Positions 18,881 to 27,263 of a stretch of DNA of 64,000 bases are shown piece by piece. Position 1 is the first letter of the stretch, and every line of letters begins with the position of its first letter. A program made the translations under genes and the position numbers. Source of the DNA: Akkermansiaceae bacterium UBA7890 (GTDB lineage Bacteria > Verrucomicrobiota > Verrucomicrobiia > Verrucomicrobiales > Akkermansiaceae); contig DLRK01000205.1 in the NCBI GenBank assembly GCA_002501065.1, forward strand, positions 1 to 64,000, in the 5' to 3' direction. The notes beneath the pieces are model-generated. The model saw only the letters and a list, made by a program, of their open reading frames with translations. It was not told the origin of the DNA and ran no database searches.

Positions 18881-20989
18881 ATGGATTCTCCTCTCCCCCG
18901 GATCCTCCCTAGACTGTCTCCAGTGAAGACCCACCTCCCTGCCGTCCTCATCCCCTTTTCGGCCCTCATCTGGACAATCTCCATCGCGGCCGAGCCCAAG
19001 TCCGTCGACTGGCCCGTCTACCTTGGGGGCAAGGAACGCAATCTTTACTCGCCCCTGGCACAGATCAACCGCGGAAATGTGAAGGCACTGAAGATGGCCT
19101 GGAGTTACGATACCGGACAAAAGGCGGAGTACCAGGCCAACAACCTCATCGTGCGCGGCGTTCTCTACACGCCCATCGCGACCCGCGAGATCGTGGCTCT
19201 CAATGCCGCCACCGGACAGCCCCTCTGGAAATGGGATCCGGGACAGGAGAAGACCGGCCGCGGGCGGCAACGGCAGCGCGGACTGGTGTACTGGGAAAAC
19301 GAACAGGGCGGGGAACGGAGACTTCTCACGGGCGTGAAAGGGCACCTTTTCGCAGTCGACCCCGACACCGGCAAGACCATCCGTGAGTTCGGCGACAACG
19401 GATCGATCGTCCTCGGATCAGGACTCAACACCCCGGGCGTGATCTACCGGGACCTGGTCATCGTGGGCGGGGTTGGTGGAGTGGGGGCGGTCCGCGCCTA
19501 CGACGTGCGGACCGGGAAACGCCGCTGGATCTTCAACCTCATCCCGCAACCCGGCGAGTTCGGTCATGATACCTGGCCCAAGGACGCCTGGAAGACCGCC
19601 ACCGGCACCATGCCCTGGTGCGGTCAATCGCTCGATGAGAAACGAGGGATCGTCTACGTCGCCACCAAGACAGCCGAACCCGACTTCTACGGTGGAAAGC
19701 GTCACGGAATGAACCTCTTTGCCAACTGTGTTCTCGCCCTCGATGCTGCCACCGGCAAACGAATCTGGCACTTCCAGATCATTCACCACGACCTGCTCGA
19801 CAAGGACCTTCCGTGCCCACCTGTCCTCCTGACCGTCACCCATGACGGCAAAAAGATCGATGCCGTCGCCCAGGGAGCCAAGCACGGACTCCTTTTCGTT
19901 TTCAACCGCGTCACCGGAGAACCTCTCTGGCCCATCGAAGAGCGTCCCGTCCCCCAATCCGACCTCATCGGCGAAAAGGCCTGGCCCACCCAGCCCTTCC
20001 CCACCAGGCCCGAACCCCTCATGCGACAGCGCTACACCGAAGCGGACGCCTCCAACATCTCTCCCACCACTCACCAGCTGACCCTCGACCGCATCCGTGC
20101 TTCCCCCAACTTCGGCCCCTTCCCGGCGCCCAGTCTGAAGGAAACCATCATGTTTCCGGGCTACGACGGGGGCATGGAATGGGGCGGCGGGGCGGCCGAT
20201 CCCGCTGGCGTCTACTACGTGAACATCAACGAGATGCCATGGATCTTGCAGATGATCGAGACCAGGCGTGCCGATGGGTCCAGCCTGGCGGCCGGCGAAC
20301 GCGACTACCTGATCAACTGCAGCGCCTGCCACGGTGTCGATCGAAAGGGAAACATGGCAGCCGGCTTCCCTCCCCTTCTCGATCTCGCCAAGCGCAAACC
20401 CCGTGAGGAAATCGATAAAATCACCCGCGACGGAGCGGGGCGCATGCCGCCTTACGCGTCCATGCCCGAGAAAAAGCGCATGGCAATCCTCGACTACGTT
20501 CTCAATGTCCCACCCCGCGACGGGAAACGCGACGGGGAGGAAAAGGAACCGTCCGCCCAACCCTCCTACGCCTTCGGAGGGTTCCGGCGCTACCTTGATC
20601 CCGAAGGATACCCCGCAATCAAGCCCCCCTGGGGCACCCTCAACGCGGTCGATCTCAACACCGGAAAAATCAAGTGGAAGGTTGTTCTGGGCGAGTATCC
20701 TGAACTCACCAAGCGCGGCATTCCTCCCACCGGCACTGAAAACTACGGAGGACCGGTGGTAACCGCCGGCGGCCTCCTCTTCATTGGAGCAACCGCCGAT
20801 GAAACTTTTCGTGCCTTTGACAAGGAGAACGGGAAACTCCTCTGGAAAACCAAGCTCCCCTTCGGAGGCAACGCCACACCCAGCACCTACATGATCGATG
20901 GTCGCCAGTATGTCGTCATTTCCGCCGGAGGGGGCAAATCCAACCGACCCCGCGGCGGCATGCTGGTGGCCTTCGCCTTGCCAGAGTGA
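18881..20989 (+). CDS. PQQ-dependent dehydrogenase with inserted cytochrome c domain
   Basis: The product is 702 residues from ATG 18881; GTG at 18923 is an alternative, and both precede a signal region (THLPAVLIPFSALIWTISIAA). The propeller repeats are clear: WPVYLGGKERNLYSPL near the start, WSYDTG, VALNAATGQPLWKWDPG, and at the end ENYGGPVVTAGGLLFIGAT and STYMIDGRQYVVISAGGG, as in membrane-type glucose dehydrogenases. Between propeller blades lies a haem c domain with CSACH at 480-484 and a possible Met ligand in GRMPPYASMP. Oxidation of a sugar or alcohol in the periplasm would pass electrons from PQQ to this haem and onward. PQQ synthesis genes are not in the window. It is convergent with the VOC protein gene. 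Confidence 0.93.
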   Translation: MDSPLPRILPRLSPVKTHLPAVLIPFSALIWTISIAAEPKSVDWPVYLGGKERNLYSPLAQINRGNVKALKMAWSYDTGQKAEYQANNLIVRGVLYTPIATREIVALNAATGQPLWKWDPGQEKTGRGRQRQRGLVYWENEQGGERRLLTGVKGHLFAVDPDTGKTIREFGDNGSIVLGSGLNTPGVIYRDLVIVGGVGGVGAVRAYDVRTGKRRWIFNLIPQPGEFGHDTWPKDAWKTATGTMPWCGQSLDEKRGIVYVATKTAEPDFYGGKRHGMNLFANCVLALDAATGKRIWHFQIIHHDLLDKDLPCPPVLLTVTHDGKKIDAVAQGAKHGLLFVFNRVTGEPLWPIEERPVPQSDLIGEKAWPTQPFPTRPEPLMRQRYTEADASNISPTTHQLTLDRIRASPNFGPFPAPSLKETIMFPGYDGGMEWGGGAADPAGVYYVNINEMPWILQMIETRRADGSSLAAGERDYLINCSACHGVDRKGNMAAGFPPLLDLAKRKPREEIDKITRDGAGRMPPYASMPEKKRMAILDYVLNVPPRDGKRDGEEKEPSAQPSYAFGGFRRYLDPEGYPAIKPPWGTLNAVDLNTGKIKWKVVLGEYPELTKRGIPPTGTENYGGPVVTAGGLLFIGATADETFRAFDKENGKLLWKTKLPFGGNATPSTYMIDGRQYVVISAGGGKSNRPRGGMLVAFALPE

Positions 20990-21137
20990 CAGGCCCACCC
21001 TGCTTCCGTGGCCACGCCCTGCAGACAACCTCTGCCTCAGCGTGGAAAACCCGGGACCCTCCCCGTGACCTGACCTCCAAATCCTCCCCGGCAGATCCGA
21101 ATCCTCTGAAGCGGGGGTGACGCGGCAGAAAAACCGA

Positions 21138-21692
21138 TCACCTGCCCTCTCCGGAGGGACCGATGAGTTCGATGAAATTGCCGTCGGGATCACGGAAAAC
21201 GGTCAGGTGATTGGCGCCACCGATGGGAGCCGGTGTTTTCCCAAGAGTCTTCACCCCGGCCTTCTTCAGACGTGCCATCATGGCATCCATGTCCGTCACG
21301 AAGAGGGTGAGATAGGAAACCCCGAGCGTGCTGTGGATGTATTTCTGGTCCGGGGCGGCACCCTGGGCCTTGGGAAAGGCCATCATCTTGAGCTTGGTGG
21401 AAGGTTTTCCGCTGGCATCCACGGCGACAAAGACCCGCGCGGTGACATCCTGGTTGTCCGTGAGTCCGAAGTCCCCCGTCACCTTCCCCGGCACCTTGAA
21501 GCCCTTGACCTCCTGGAGTCCAAGCACCTCGGTGTAGAACTTGGCCGACCGGTCCAGATCCCGGACGACAATCCCGAGGTCGATAACACCTTTAGCGTAA
21601 AGCCCGTCCTGCGCCTTCTTCCCTTCCTGGGCAGAGGCGACGGTGATCAGGGACAGGAAGGAAGCAAGGGCAAGCGCGGTGGTTCTTTGCAT
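21138..21692 (-). CDS. Exported VOC-family (glyoxalase-fold) protein
   Basis: The product is 184 residues with a signal peptide (MQRTTALALASFLSLITVASA). Two betaalphabetabetabeta modules are visible. The first begins IDLGIVVRDLDRSAKFYTEVLGL and the second YLTLFVTDMDAMMARLKKAG, ending FRDPDGNFIELIGP with the Glu that usually binds metal. VOC proteins include glyoxalases, dioxygenases and antibiotic-binding proteins; nothing here decides which. Export from the cytoplasm is unusual for a glyoxalase and argues for another role. It stands alone between the PQQ dehydrogenase gene (convergent) and the DUF1501/PSD1 operon. Confidence 0.85.
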   Translation of the reverse strand: MQRTTALALASFLSLITVASAQEGKKAQDGLYAKGVIDLGIVVRDLDRSAKFYTEVLGLQEVKGFKVPGKVTGDFGLTDNQDVTARVFVAVDASGKPSTKLKMMAFPKAQGAAPDQKYIHSTLGVSYLTLFVTDMDAMMARLKKAGVKTLGKTPAPIGGANHLTVFRDPDGNFIELIGPSGEGR

Positions 21693-21862
21693 AACAGTCC
21701 CGACGGTAGGAACGCGGACGGGACGCGCAAGGAGTTTATTGGCGGATGTGAGATTGCTCCTCTGGCCTGCGTGCTCACGGCAGGCGGCTCAGAATCACGA
21801 TCACCACTCACATCCCGAAGACCGGATCACTTCCCTCCTCGTTCCTGATGATCGGACCGGAC

Positions 21863-23287
21863 CTACCCAAAGAGCTCCATAATCGGCTCGGTAACGCCAT
21901 CCGGAGTCACGTAGAAGGGACGCTGCTCAATGGTGTAGTGGTGGTCGTGGGAAATCCCCATGGCCCGGTAGATGCTGGCGTGCAGTTGCTCGGTGGTAAC
22001 CGGGTCCTTCACGGTGGTACAGGGACGCTCATCGGCGGTCTCTCCGTAGACGAAGCCCTTCTTCGCGCCCCCGCCAAAAAGGAGCACGCTCCCTGCGCCG
22101 GTGAAATGACGGTGCATGCCATAGTGCTGGGGAGCATCGACCCGGGGGGGCACGTTGACCTGATCCTTGACCTTCTTCTCGGGTTTGCCCTCCATCATCA
22201 TGTCACGACTGAATTCGCTGGCCACCACGATGAGGGTGCGGTCGAGGAGCTTGCGGGCTTCCAGGTCGAGAACAAGCTGGGCGATGGGTGCGTCGATCAT
22301 CTGCTTGAGCTCCTTCATGCGGGTATGCCCGTTGTCGTGCGTATCCCAGTATTTGAACGGGTAATAGCCATGGGTGACCTCGATGAACCGGGCACCGGCC
22401 TCGGTGAGACGCCGGGCGAGGAGACAGCCCAGACCAAAGCGCCCTCCTACCTTGTAGGTATCGTAACTCTCCTTGGGTTCCAGGCTCAGGTCGAAGGCCT
22501 TCCGCGCCTTGGGACTGGACAGAAGGCGGTGCGCATTGTCGATGGACTTGAGAAGAGAATCGCGCTGGTAATCAGAGCCGTGTTGCTGAATCGGGCTATC
22601 GGCGAGCAGTTTCTTGTAAGCCTGATAACGCTTGGCAAAACGCTCATCACTCATTCCCGGGGGGGGCTTGACCGCCTCCACCGCCTGATCCGGTTCCACC
22701 AGGAAAAAGGGTCCGAATTCGCTGCCCAGGAACCCCGCCGTGTGGAAGGCCTTGAGGGATTCCTTCTCGCCGCTGTCAAAAGTCTGCCCGATGTCGATGA
22801 AGGCGGGAAGATCCGGATTGAGCGGTCCAAGGGTGCGGGCAATCCACGATCCGATATGCGGGGCCGCCACCGTGAGGGGCGGCTCATAGGCGGTGTGCCA
22901 GTGATACTGGTGACGACTGTGAAGAATGAATCCAAGGTCAGCGGCTCGATAGGTCTTGATGAGTGTGCCGCGGTCCATGACCTTGCCGATCTTTTCCAGT
23001 CCCTCCGTGAACTGGAGCCCATCCACCACGGTGTCAACCGCCGGAAAGGTCGAAAGGACCTTCTTGGGATCGAGCCCCTTTTCATAGGGAACGTAACGCT
23101 TTGGATCGAAGGTGTCCGTGCTGGCCATTCCTCCGCCCATCCAGAGCACGATCACGGTATCGGCAGTGGAATGGAGCGAAGCGTCCCTGGCCGCGGCAGT
23201 GGCAGCAGGGCAACCGCCCGCCAGTGCCCCGAGGGTAGCGGCCGAGGCGGAAGAGAGAAAATCGCGGCGGTTGGTTGGATTACTCAT
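21863..23287 (-). CDS. DUF1501 protein with Tat signal and possible lipobox, divergent member
   Basis: ATG at 23287 opens MSNPTNRRDFLSS, a twin-arginine motif, followed by ALGALAGGC. That cysteine could be lipidated, which would anchor the 474-residue protein to a membrane. The body keeps the DUF1501 opening (VIVLWMGGGMASTDTFDPKRY) and the closing region (STEQLHASIYRAMGIS-like). The usual GGEFGRTP...GRDHH motif is absent; instead VASEFSRDMMMEG is followed by an insertion and MHRHFTGAGSVL. DUF1501 belongs to the alkaline-phosphatase superfamily and has no established substrate. Its gene follows a PSD1 cytochrome gene by 25 bases on the same strand, one of the recurring pairs of this window. 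Confidence 0.9.
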   Translation of the reverse strand: MSNPTNRRDFLSSASAATLGALAGGCPAATAAARDASLHSTADTVIVLWMGGGMASTDTFDPKRYVPYEKGLDPKKVLSTFPAVDTVVDGLQFTEGLEKIGKVMDRGTLIKTYRAADLGFILHSRHQYHWHTAYEPPLTVAAPHIGSWIARTLGPLNPDLPAFIDIGQTFDSGEKESLKAFHTAGFLGSEFGPFFLVEPDQAVEAVKPPPGMSDERFAKRYQAYKKLLADSPIQQHGSDYQRDSLLKSIDNAHRLLSSPKARKAFDLSLEPKESYDTYKVGGRFGLGCLLARRLTEAGARFIEVTHGYYPFKYWDTHDNGHTRMKELKQMIDAPIAQLVLDLEARKLLDRTLIVVASEFSRDMMMEGKPEKKVKDQVNVPPRVDAPQHYGMHRHFTGAGSVLLFGGGAKKGFVYGETADERPCTTVKDPVTTEQLHASIYRAMGISHDHHYTIEQRPFYVTPDGVTEPIMELFG

Positions 23288-23312
23288 GTCGCTTGTTTCG
23301 CACAATCTGCGC

Positions 23313-25715
23313 TTAATGGATTAACTGGAATTCCGGATGCATGGCCAGCATCCACAATAAATCTTCTATTCCCCTGGAGGTGGCAGGATTTCCTATCACA
23401 CCCAGAGTGAATTTCAGCTCCCCATCCGAAGGCGCCCGGCCAAGCGCACTCGCAAAGAGGTCGGTCACCAGGGCTTTCGGTTTGCGTCCTGAATCCAGCC
23501 AGGACTTCCCTCCCCGCGCCACCAGGTCGGCAACCGACCTGCCATTGGATAACTCGATGAACTGTGCGGTGGTGGAATGGGATTCCCGCCGCGTGACGAT
23601 CACGTCTCGCTTTGGCCTCCCGAGGGTCCGCATGAGATGATCCAGGTTGCGGCGTCCGGCGCGCTTGCCCCCTGTCCCCCGCGCCACCACCGGAGCATCA
23701 CCCCCACCAATTCCGTACACGAGAAATTCCACGTCTGCCCAGCCCTTGGGATCCCCGGTCGCACTCTCATCGGCGCCAACCGTGGCAGTGAAGCGGGTGA
23801 ACCCCCTGCCCGAAAGATCATAGGCAATCACCGACTCGGCATGAGTACCGAGACCGGAGGAGTAGCCCGTGCCCTCAATACGTAATGGAGTCCCGGTTAC
23901 GGACTTATCCTTGATGACCTTGCCCCAGCCGGACGAGGCCTTCAGCCAGGGCAGATCGGTCAACTTGACCTTCCTGCCCCCCGCCCCATGAAGGACGGGA
24001 TCGACCCAGTTGGCATGATCCCAGCTTGTCCCGCGCTTCCCTTTCCCAACCATCAGGACCAGGAGATCTTTGCTCGAAATGTCCACGTCGACCTTCTTCG
24101 CTCCTCCGGTGATCACCCCGCTGTCGTAGAGAGCAGTCCTGCGATCGAACCGTTCCGGCAGATCCTGTGTTTTCTCCGGGGGCTTTCCACCGGCCGCGAA
24201 AACAATCTGGTCCAAGCCATCGAGGAACTGCTCGGCCGACATCCGGCGTATCTCCGGACCACGGAAGACAAATTCATCAGCATCCGGATCGAGGGGGACG
24301 GAAAGCCGCTGATAAGCCTGCGAAGTGAGAAGCAGGTTCATGGTATGTTTCAGGTCGTATCCGTGCTCCGCGAAATCAACTGCCAGCCAGTCCAGGAGAT
24401 CCTGGTTCCAGGCCGGATTGTCCATTTCGTCAACCGGCTCGACCAGCCCCCGTCCAAAGAAAACCGCCCAGAGGCGATTGACCATGGTGCGGGCCAGGCG
24501 CCCATTCCCGGGAGAGGTCATGATTGCCGCCAGTTGCTCGATGCGTTTTTCGGGCGGCACGGAGAGATCAATCTTTCCAAGCTCCGGATACAGAAAGGCA
24601 GGAGCCACCTTTTCCCCGATCGGCTTGTTGCAACGGTGGATATCTAGGGGGCCACCGGCAAATATCGCCGCGAACGCATAGGTCTGCTTGAGGGTCCAGT
24701 CGTTGATAAAGGAATCGTGACAGGATGCACATTTGATATTCAGCCCCAGAAACACCTGCGCGACGTTCTGGGCAGCCTGTATCTCCGTCACCTGAGAAGC
24801 ATTGACAGTCCCCCGCCAGGCAATCCCCTTGATGAACCCATCGGACCCTCCCACCGGATTGATCAACTCACGCACGAACTGATCGTAGGGCTTGTTCTCG
24901 GTGAGCGAGGCCTTCAACCAGCCGGTGATCGGCTTGCCCCCTCCCCCATGGTACTGACGCGTGTAGCTGTTGCGGAGGCTGTCGTTCCAGAAACTCACCC
25001 AGTGCTCCGAGTAGTTCTCCCTGTCGGCCAGAAGATCCGCCACCAGACGGGCGCGCTTGTCGGATCGCTCATCGGCCTGAAAGGTCTCCAGTTCATCCGC
25101 AGTGGGCAGCAACCCGAGAGCGTCGAGGAAGACCCGGCGTGCAAAAACGGCATCGCCTGCGACCGCGGTCGGCGAAACATTCTGCTTCCTGTAGTAGGGC
25201 GACAGCAAGCGGTCGACCGGATTTGTCTCCGGGCCCGGTGGAAGCACAACCTTGCGCGGAGCCACCGGAGCATTGCGGAACTTGGCAAAGGTGAATCCCT
25301 TCTCCCACTTCATTCCCTGATCGATCCACGCCCTCAGAATGGAAACCTCCTCCAGGCTCAGCGGATCCCCCTTGACCGGCATGCGCTCGTCAGGATCGTT
25401 ACTAAGCGCCAGTTCAATGAGGAGGCTGTCGGCGCTCTTTCCCGGAACGACCGCTGGACCACTGTCACCACCTCCCAGAAAGGTGTGGATGTGATCAATA
25501 TTGAACCCCCCCTTGCGCTTTCCGTTGGCGTGGCACTTGGTACAACGCCGATCAAGGATGGGTTTCACATCCTCGGCAAAGTCAATCCTGCGCGAGGCGG
25601 CGGGCGGCCTCTCACGAGGAGCGTCCTCTGCCTCGGCAAGAGACGGGAGCGCCAACAAAATCGCGACCGTGGTGACGGAAAAAATGGGGAGCTGTCGGAG
25701 CATGGCCGGTAGCAA
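23313..25715 (-). CDS. PSD1 cytochrome (DUF1549/DUF1553) with inserted NPCBM-like domain
   Basis: The product is 800 residues with a signal peptide (about 1-29). The N-terminal cytochrome c domain has CTKCH at 58-62 and ERMPVKGDPL. DUF1549 follows (FWNDSLRNSYTRQYHGGGG, ELINPVGGSDGF) with a second haem motif CASCH at 329-333. DUF1553 (MVNRLWAVFFGRGLVEPVDEMDNP) is interrupted at about residues 585-670 by a beta-rich segment: DLPWLKASSGWGKV, YSSGLGTHAESVIAYDL, FTATVGADE and DVEFLVYG. This pattern is characteristic of the NPCBM carbohydrate-binding fold. The protein would be an exported two-haem redox protein that can dock on sugar polymers. It is first in an operon with a DUF1501 gene. Confidence 0.92.
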   Translation of the reverse strand: MLPAMLRQLPIFSVTTVAILLALPSLAEAEDAPRERPPAASRRIDFAEDVKPILDRRCTKCHANGKRKGGFNIDHIHTFLGGGDSGPAVVPGKSADSLLIELALSNDPDERMPVKGDPLSLEEVSILRAWIDQGMKWEKGFTFAKFRNAPVAPRKVVLPPGPETNPVDRLLSPYYRKQNVSPTAVAGDAVFARRVFLDALGLLPTADELETFQADERSDKRARLVADLLADRENYSEHWVSFWNDSLRNSYTRQYHGGGGKPITGWLKASLTENKPYDQFVRELINPVGGSDGFIKGIAWRGTVNASQVTEIQAAQNVAQVFLGLNIKCASCHDSFINDWTLKQTYAFAAIFAGGPLDIHRCNKPIGEKVAPAFLYPELGKIDLSVPPEKRIEQLAAIMTSPGNGRLARTMVNRLWAVFFGRGLVEPVDEMDNPAWNQDLLDWLAVDFAEHGYDLKHTMNLLLTSQAYQRLSVPLDPDADEFVFRGPEIRRMSAEQFLDGLDQIVFAAGGKPPEKTQDLPERFDRRTALYDSGVITGGAKKVDVDISSKDLLVLMVGKGKRGTSWDHANWVDPVLHGAGGRKVKLTDLPWLKASSGWGKVIKDKSVTGTPLRIEGTGYSSGLGTHAESVIAYDLSGRGFTRFTATVGADESATGDPKGWADVEFLVYGIGGGDAPVVARGTGGKRAGRRNLDHLMRTLGRPKRDVIVTRRESHSTTAQFIELSNGRSVADLVARGGKSWLDSGRKPKALVTDLFASALGRAPSDGELKFTLGVIGNPATSRGIEDLLWMLAMHPEFQLIH

Positions 25716-25884
25716 TCCTCTGAAGCTGTTGGTGATATGAAAGAAAAAACCGATTGGATGAACCGATTACCGGAAAACAATCCCCTCCCGCAGACAATCC
25801 CTCCGGACATGCTGCTTTCCCGACGATTTCCCTGCCGGGGCACCAAATCGATCGGTTTTCTCCCCCGACCGAAACCGTCCCTGC

Positions 25885-26088
25885 CTACTTGGACCCTCGC
25901 GAGCGCATGGAGAGGATACTTGTCCCGTGGGTCACGATGCCGGATCCCCCCGTGATGACACGCTTGACCGGCAGGCCGCTTTCGGGATCATGAGTAAGCG
26001 GTTCATCGGTCATTTTCTGCTGCACCTCGAAGCGGCGGGGCTTTTCCTCAGGATTTTCCGGGATCGTTTCGTAAACATACGTAGCCAT
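25885..26088 (-). CDS. FmdB-like small protein lacking the zinc-binding cysteines
   Basis: The product is 67 residues. It follows the FmdB-type layout: MATYVYE at the start, FEVQQKMTDEPLT in the middle, then PVKRVITGGSGI and a polar tail. In ordinary FmdB proteins two CxxC pairs sit after the first strand and before the PVKR-like strand. Here those positions read TIPENPEEKPRR and HDPESGLP, and there is no Cys at all. The shape of the domain therefore seems kept while zinc binding is lost. The role is unknown even for the zinc-binding form, which is often called a putative regulator. The gene is isolated between the PSD1 start (25715) and the propeller gene (26179, divergent). Confidence 0.8.
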   Translation of the reverse strand: MATYVYETIPENPEEKPRRFEVQQKMTDEPLTHDPESGLPVKRVITGGSGIVTHGTSILSMRSRGSK

Positions 26089-26178
26089 GAGTCTCGACAG
26101 GTCGTGCTTGGTTGAGGAAGAGCTTACTCCGCTTCGACGCAGCGATCAAACCGAGAAGATGCAAACCGGATTCCGCCC

Positions 26179-27156
26179 ATGAAATTGGACAAACATGGCC
26201 GATTCGTCGGCAGGAGACTGAGAAACGACCGCTTCTTCCAGCTCCTTCTCGTTCTCCTGGGAGCCAGTGTGGGATGGTGGTTACTTAAGCCCACCGGCTT
26301 CGGGACGTGGGGTGGAGCGGGCATAAGGACCGGTCACGTGGAGCACGAGAATCTCACTGAAATCTCAGGCATCGTGTTGAGTCGACGCAACCCGGACGTC
26401 ATTTGGGCCCACAACGATTCGGGAGGCATCGCACGGGTCTTCGCCCTGAAGACAGACGGCACCCATCTCGGCGCCTTCCCACTCGCCGGCGCCCGGGCCA
26501 TCGACTGGGAGGACATCGCGATTGGACCGGGACCGTCGTCCGATGTCGATTACCTCTATCTCGCGGATACGGGCAACAACACCCTGACCCGCAGCGTGGT
26601 CACCGTCTACCGCGTCCCGGAACCCCGGCTTGACGGGAAAAGCTCCACCGCCACGCGTTCACTGAATGGAGTGGAGGCGCTGTCCTTCCGTTTTCCCGGC
26701 AGTCCCCACGAATGTGAAACCCTGCTGGTCGATCCGCTTACCGCCGACCTTTACCTCGTAAGTCGGGATCGCAACGCCAGGCAGGGTGGCAACTCGTTCG
26801 TCTTTCTCTCCCCCGCCCCACACAGACCCGGGACGACCCGGACGCTGGAACTGGTGGCGAGTTTTCCCGCCCCGATCGAGATCAAGGGCGGGGACATCTC
26901 ACCAGACGGCGGCATGATCCTGTTGCGCGCCCACTCCACACGCCAACAGGGCAAGGCACTCCTCTGGAACCGGGAGAGGAAAGAAGCTCCTCTGGCTCAG
27001 GTTTTCGGGGAACCGGGTCACAGTGCCCCCGTTCGCCGCGAACCGAAGGGCGAAGCAATCGCCTTTTCTGCAGATGGCCGGAGTTACTTCACGGTTGGAG
27101 AAGGCCTGACGGCCCCGATCTATCGTTACGACGTGCCCCCCGAACCCGATCAGTGA
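26179..27156 (+). CDS. Membrane-anchored beta-propeller protein, function unknown
   Basis: The product is 325 residues. A basic start (MKLDKHGRFVGRRLRNDR) is followed by one membrane segment at about 20-38 (FQLLLVLLGASVGWWLL), so the body should lie outside the cytoplasm. Repeated blades are visible: EISGIVLSRRNPDVIWAHND, VFALKTDGTHLGAF, DVDYLYLADTGNNTLTR, LLVDPLTADLYLVSRD, GGDISPDGGMILLRA and EAIAFSADGRSYFTVGEG. The motif DWEDIAIG followed by YLYLADTGNN recalls phytase-like or esterase-like propellers. No catalytic site can be assigned. The PhoD-like gene follows, with a GTG overlapping this stop codon (GTGA at 27153-27156), though its likelier start is at 27264. The two may be co-transcribed. 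Confidence 0.82.
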   Translation: MKLDKHGRFVGRRLRNDRFFQLLLVLLGASVGWWLLKPTGFGTWGGAGIRTGHVEHENLTEISGIVLSRRNPDVIWAHNDSGGIARVFALKTDGTHLGAFPLAGARAIDWEDIAIGPGPSSDVDYLYLADTGNNTLTRSVVTVYRVPEPRLDGKSSTATRSLNGVEALSFRFPGSPHECETLLVDPLTADLYLVSRDRNARQGGNSFVFLSPAPHRPGTTRTLELVASFPAPIEIKGGDISPDGGMILLRAHSTRQQGKALLWNRERKEAPLAQVFGEPGHSAPVRREPKGEAIAFSADGRSYFTVGEGLTAPIYRYDVPPEPDQ

Positions 27157-27263
27157 AGAAGGAACGTCTCCTGAAACCCCGCTCCGACACATCTGCAACC
27201 TCTCCCAGGGACCCAGGGAAATCTGATGCTCGCCATCCCCCCGGCACGCTGTTTCCTTTCCGC

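Noticed and set aside
19418..21193. A 591-codon minus-strand frame opposite the PQQ dehydrogenase gene.
   Set aside because: No domain is visible and it overlaps the start of the VOC gene region; the sense protein is unmistakable.
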